NCBI GenBank assembly: GCA_903952805.1
Contig: CAJBHN010000057.1
Coordinates: forward strand, 1 to 7,526
DNA: 7,526 nucleotides
Source of the DNA: an uncultured Myxococcales bacterium
GTDB taxonomy: Bacteria > Myxococcota > UBA727 > VGSZ01
Direction of reading: 5' to 3'
Below, piece by piece: positions 7,288-7,526 of the stretch. Each line of letters opens with the position of its first letter. Position 1 is the stretch's first letter. Both the position numbers and the translations under genes were made by a program. A model generated the notes under the pieces. It saw only the letters and a list, made by a program, of their open reading frames with translations. It was not told the DNA's origin and searched no databases.

Positions 7288-7526
7288 GGAATCTGTCCAC
7301 CCATCTTCACTGGTGCGTCGAGATCTTTGGGGTCGTCAGCGTCAAGTCCGCGGCGAGCACGCGCCTCGATGGCGACCTCCTTGAGCAACTTGCTGAGGTC
7401 TTCATTCTTCCAGGGCTTGGAAATAAACCGGAATACGCTGCCCTCATTGATCGCGTCGAGCAGGACGTCTTTTTCGCTGTGCCCTGTCAGCATGACACGA
7501 AAAACCGACGCATGGCTCTGACGCAA
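7284..7526 (-). CDS. Response regulator receiver (CheY-like) domain, C-terminal part
   Basis: The final 81 codons, including the stop, of a gene whose start lies beyond the right edge. The frame is open to the last base, and the TTG there is an internal Leu codon rather than a likely start. The fragment carries the second half of a receiver domain: RVMLTGHS gives the conserved switch Thr, and INEGSVFRFISKPW gives the switch Phe/aromatic region and the conserved Lys-Pro. This variant, with Asn-Glu-Gly, Arg-Phe and Lys-Pro-Trp, is typical of receivers found beside HD-GYP, HDOD or hybrid signalling proteins. The phospho-accepting Asp would lie outside the window. After the domain comes a short, charged, disordered-looking tail of about 25 residues, with no output domain C-terminal to it. 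The protein is either a single-domain receiver or has its output domain N-terminal. It is coupled to the kinase-HDOD gene by a 4-bp overlap and is its most likely phosphotransfer partner (inference). Confidence 0.9.
   Translation of the reverse strand: MRQSHASVFRVMLTGHSEKDVLLDAINEGSVFRFISKPWKNEDLSKLLKEVAIEARARRGLDADDPKDLDAPVKMGGQIP

Overview
The window is GC-rich (a little over 60% by eye) bacterial chromosomal DNA. It is almost fully coding and devoted to signal transduction. The large soluble multi-sensor histidine kinases, an HDOD fusion, a receiver protein and a flagellar rod-like protein fit a Proteobacterium or a Myxococcota/Bdellovibrionota-type ('deltaproteobacterial') organism with a large two-component repertoire. 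The exact taxon cannot be read from the sequence. I saw no RNA gene, insertion sequence, CRISPR array or phage gene.

Layout: (1) Bases 1-3779, plus strand: the 3' part (1258 codons) of a very large cytosolic-type sensor kinase, read as GAF-PAS-PAS-PAS-GAF-GAF-coiled coil-PAS-HisKA_2-HATPase. Its start lies before the window. (2) Only 7 bp separate its stop from the stop of the convergent minus-strand group. (3) Minus strand, read from the right edge: the C-terminal end of a CheY-like receiver protein (7284-7526, start outside the window); a 1018-residue fusion protein (4231-7287) with GAF, HisKA and HATPase domains, a cysteine-containing segment, an HDOD domain and a C-terminal PilZ-like beta domain; then, after an 81-bp gap rich in inverted repeats, a 120-residue flagellar rod/hook-like protein (3787-4149).

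How they may work together: the receiver gene and the kinase-HDOD gene share a 4-bp ATGA overlap, so they are very probably co-transcribed and translationally coupled, and may form a kinase/receiver pair. The rod-like gene lies downstream in the same direction and is probably in the same transcript. That would tie a sensory kinase/HDOD pathway to a flagellum-related or rod-derived structural protein (inference). The plus-strand kinase is a separate unit; its partner is not visible.

The most unusual items are the kinase-HDOD-PilZ-like fusion with its cysteine-paired linker, the minimal rod-like protein in a signalling operon, and the tandem hairpins directly before the rod-like gene's ATG. None is proof of a new system.
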